Both the position numbers and the translations under genes were made by a program. This document shows positions 6,259-8,502 of a stretch of 8,502 nucleotides of DNA, one piece after another. Under the pieces are notes generated by a model. That model ran no database searches and had not been told where the DNA came from. It saw nothing but the letters and a program-made list of their open reading frames with translations. Within the stretch, counting starts at the first letter, position 1, and every line of letters begins with the position of its first letter. The stretch comes from Gammaproteobacteria bacterium (GTDB taxonomy: Bacteria > Pseudomonadota > Gammaproteobacteria > Steroidobacterales > SZUA-146): positions 1-8,502 of the forward strand of contig JABDLQ010000025.1 of the NCBI GenBank assembly GCA_013002925.1. Reading direction: 5' to 3'.

Positions 6259-8502
6259 TCATGAGAGGGGACAGCAATCGCAATATTGTACTTGACGATC
6301 CTTGTAGGCAGTTGATCCAAACAAGCGAATACCCCGATGAATCAGTTCCGACATATCTTCGCAATGTTCCTTGTCCTCTGCCCAATCCAGGCAGTCGCCA
6401 GGATCAGTAAACGGACATCCCGGGTATGCGGCAGAACAGACCGCTTCCATGTTGTCCAGCATTTGATCATCGCAGTCGAGCCGGTTTGCCCCACACGTCT
6501 GATAACAGACATCATGGCGATTGCACGGTAACGGATAGGACAGATCGGCAGCACTGAAAATCGGTGGAAATTCGTGCTGTCCGAATGTGGTTGGGATCGC
6601 CGCATTCGGTGGCATTCCCCCCACGGGGTCTTGTGGCGAATGCATGCCAAGCAACATCCCGGTAATAGCGGGTATCGAGCAACCATCGACATCATGGGAC
6701 AGATCACTGTCCTGTTGTCGTTCGGGACACCTGGCATCATCAATCACGTCGTCATAATGGCTTACCTCATTGGCCAGTATCGGTGCATCGACTGTATCCT
6801 GACACACATTACCCTGGCCAAGATAGTCGGCGCTGACAAAAGCATGGCCTGGTTCGGAAGCTACAATTTGAACTGACGGTCCGACGTGGGCAAAATCATG
6901 CGGCAAAAAACTGATTGCGCCGTTGGAGCTCCATACTACCGAGTTTAGATTGACGTCGTTTGAGCCTGTTACACCGAGAGTAGCGTACCGGGATGCACAT
7001 AAGTAAACTGGCATGCCGGCAATGTCCAGCGTGCAATCGGGCGGATCATTGGGCCCTCCGGGCAGACCGTAATCGCATGCCGCGCTGAGGCGATGGGCGA
7101 TATTGGACAGGCTCGTCGATATCTGTACGCTGTCCTCCTGCTCCCGTTGTGTGTGTTCCGCACCTGCCGGGCTAATCGGACCGTCATGAGGCTCCAGCCC
7201 GGGACAGAATATGCAGTTGACTGCAGCCAGTTCAGGTGGCAGGAACAGAATATTAGATGGCGCATCAAAACGTTTCTTGTTGATATGCCCGGCGCCATCC
7301 CGACGGCCGGCCCCTTCTGTTTTTAATAACCTGGCTTTGACCAGCCCCTCATATTGAATAACCCCGGGTATGTGCAAGCCGTAGCCCGGAGTCAGATTCA
7401 CGTGCCCGGAACCACTGTCGAGATGCACCACACCAAACAACGCAATAAATAATCGATTTCGTGTAGCCGTATCGAGACGACCAAAGTCTGCAGCATGATG
7501 ACTGTTGCCGATCAGAGTCTGACCCGTCAACCGATCGGCGACTTCGCGTATATCCGTGCCACCAGGCTGATAGTTGTAGGTCCAGCGTTGGTCATTACCT
7601 GCACTCACCTGGTGAAAACGGCCCAACGCATCGTAGTCAAATCGCAAGAACCGGGGTCCGACTGCCAGTTTTTCAAGATCACCCTGATCATTGTAGGCTA
7701 GCGTATAGTGCGTACCATTCTGATCAATTCTGACCAGGCGTTCTGCGTCATCGATTGTATAGAGGGTGTGAGCGTCCGGGTCATTACCCGGCCCGGACCG
7801 ACGGGTCTCAATCAGATTTCCGGCCGGTGAGTAGACAAACATTGTATCCCGGGCTGCTCCGCCGATAGTGCGACGCAAACCAACATCGTCATACGTGTAG
7901 TGGCGTGATTCTCCATTTGCATAGTCGATCCGCCGCAGGCGATGATTCGGTGTGTAATGAAGCCGCACCGGCGCTCCCCCGTCGATGGCGACTGCCCGGG
8001 GATTACCCGCACGGTCATAATCTATGTCGGCGCGTGTGCCATCACTGGACAATACGCTGACAAGATTGCCGCTGCCATCAACCGAGAGGTGCACTCCCAT
8101 GTCGTGATGCTTTACACGGTAGCCGTCGGCGATAGGGAAAACCTGCACATGAATACTGCCGGAATTATCGCTGATGCGGCGCAAGCGCTTATGCTCATCA
8201 TACTCGATCAGCTGTGTCTTTATCGCGTCACCGCGGTGGTCATGTACCTGTAGCGGCAAGCCTGCGCTGTTGTAAATGAATGAGTAAACAGGCGACCCGT
8301 TAATTTCTACCTGGTGGACCAGTCCGTTAGCGTCAAACTGAAGACGGGTCCGGTTTCCTGTGGCGTTCATTACAAATACTGTGCGTCCGTGTCTATCGTG
8401 GCCGTAGCGTAAAACTCCAGCGTTTTCACGACTGACGATAGTCTCCATTGTCACATCGGGCTCGTCGGACTCTGGCACGTAGCGAAAGCGGACCGGCGAA
8501 GA
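6259..8502 (-). CDS. RHS/YD-repeat protein with C-terminal phospholipase A2-like domain (N-terminus beyond window)
   Basis: The frame is open from the right edge to the TGA at 6261-6259: 747 residues, 5'-partial (numbering from the edge). Residues 1 to about 335 are YD repeats (YDEHKRLRRI, YDRAGNPRAV, YDDVGLRRTI, YSPAGNLIETR, YNDQGDLEKL, YDALGRFHQV), which in RHS proteins build a beta-cage or shell. About 356-378 (VVHLDSGSGHVNLTPGYGL) may be a degenerate RHS core. Residues 490-575 look like a bacterial Ig-like domain. From Asp606-Gly-Cys-Ser-Ile-Pro onward is a PLA2-like domain: CNRHDVCYQTCG (660-671) supplies His663 (general base), Asp664 (calcium) and paired cysteines, and LDCDDQM (675-681) the second Asp of the dyad. 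This resembles group XII secreted PLA2s, which cleave the sn-2 ester of phospholipids. All 19 cysteines lie after residue 429, suggesting disulfides and an extracytoplasmic tail. The GTG at 8478 is an internal codon, not a supported start. Toxin function is inferred. Confidence 0.88.
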   Translation of the reverse strand, partial: SSPVRFRYVPESDEPDVTMETIVSRENAGVLRYGHDRHGRTVFVMNATGNRTRLQFDANGLVHQVEINGSPVYSFIYNSAGLPLQVHDHRGDAIKTQLIEYDEHKRLRRISDNSGSIHVQVFPIADGYRVKHHDMGVHLSVDGSGNLVSVLSSDGTRADIDYDRAGNPRAVAIDGGAPVRLHYTPNHRLRRIDYANGESRHYTYDDVGLRRTIGGAARDTMFVYSPAGNLIETRRSGPGNDPDAHTLYTIDDAERLVRIDQNGTHYTLAYNDQGDLEKLAVGPRFLRFDYDALGRFHQVSAGNDQRWTYNYQPGGTDIREVADRLTGQTLIGNSHHAADFGRLDTATRNRLFIALFGVVHLDSGSGHVNLTPGYGLHIPGVIQYEGLVKARLLKTEGAGRRDGAGHINKKRFDAPSNILFLPPELAAVNCIFCPGLEPHDGPISPAGAEHTQREQEDSVQISTSLSNIAHRLSAACDYGLPGGPNDPPDCTLDIAGMPVYLCASRYATLGVTGSNDVNLNSVVWSSNGAISFLPHDFAHVGPSVQIVASEPGHAFVSADYLGQGNVCQDTVDAPILANEVSHYDDVIDDARCPERQQDSDLSHDVDGCSIPAITGMLLGMHSPQDPVGGMPPNAAIPTTFGQHEFPPIFSAADLSYPLPCNRHDVCYQTCGANRLDCDDQMLDNMEAVCSAAYPGCPFTDPGDCLDWAEDKEHCEDMSELIHRGIRLFGSTAYKDRQVQYCDCCPLS

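Noticed and set aside
6263..6385. Longer start of the exported protein at 6385, giving 444 residues
   Set aside because: It would overlap the RHS-PLA2 coding end by 127 bases and bury the signal peptide at residue 53. GGAGG before 6229/6226 supports the shorter form.
6342..6743. Second minus-strand frame of 133 codons within the PLA2 region, as an overlapping immunity gene
   Set aside because: It reads in another frame across the motif-bearing PLA2 domain, has no ribosome site or recognisable fold, and looks like a chance frame.
8476..8478. GTG at 8478 as the start of the RHS gene
   Set aside because: The frame continues open to the window edge with RHS-like sequence and no ribosome site is visible before the GTG, so the gene is simply cut by the edge.

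Overview
The window reads as a bacterial chromosome segment in which every supported gene lies on the minus strand. Gene order in the direction of transcription runs from the high to the low coordinates. Mid-range base composition, densely packed genes, a TPR-sulfotransferase, an ACAD10/11-like acyl-CoA dehydrogenase and RHS repeats fit a free-living proteobacterium, possibly a gammaproteobacterium. That placement is an inference and is weak. No tRNA, rRNA, CRISPR array or insertion sequence was seen.

Region A (8502 to 5051) is the most unusual part. A large RHS/YD-repeat protein enters from the right edge, with its N-terminus outside the window. It ends in a cysteine-rich tail carrying a bacterial-Ig-like segment and then a phospholipase A2-type active site (C-N-R-H-D-x-C-Y plus a D-C-D-D motif). 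That site resembles the group XII secreted PLA2s. Its stop codon lies about 30 bases before the well-supported start of an exported, cysteine-free, probably beta-propeller protein. A second possible start of that gene overlaps the stop as ATGA. A repeat-rich delivery protein, a C-terminal enzymatic tip and a coupled small exported partner suggest a polymorphic toxin with a candidate immunity or accessory protein. The pairing is inferred.

Region B (5050 to 2985) holds a 236-base intergenic stretch with a good sigma70-like promoter whose -35 box overlaps a perfect 14-base palindrome. A TPR-sulfotransferase gene follows. Its open frame extends upstream of the first usable ATG, through half a TPR helix, to a single in-frame TAA that lies five codons after another ATG. 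A terminator-like hairpin follows the gene.

Region C (2904 to 1) contains the ACAD10/11-type acyl-CoA dehydrogenase and, 72 bases downstream, a protein fusing an N-terminal Rieske [2Fe-2S] domain to the FMN and 3Fe-4S synthase domain of glutamate synthase. The second gene runs off the left edge. The two are spaced like an operon and both are flavin-dependent redox proteins, but the sequence alone does not fix a common pathway.
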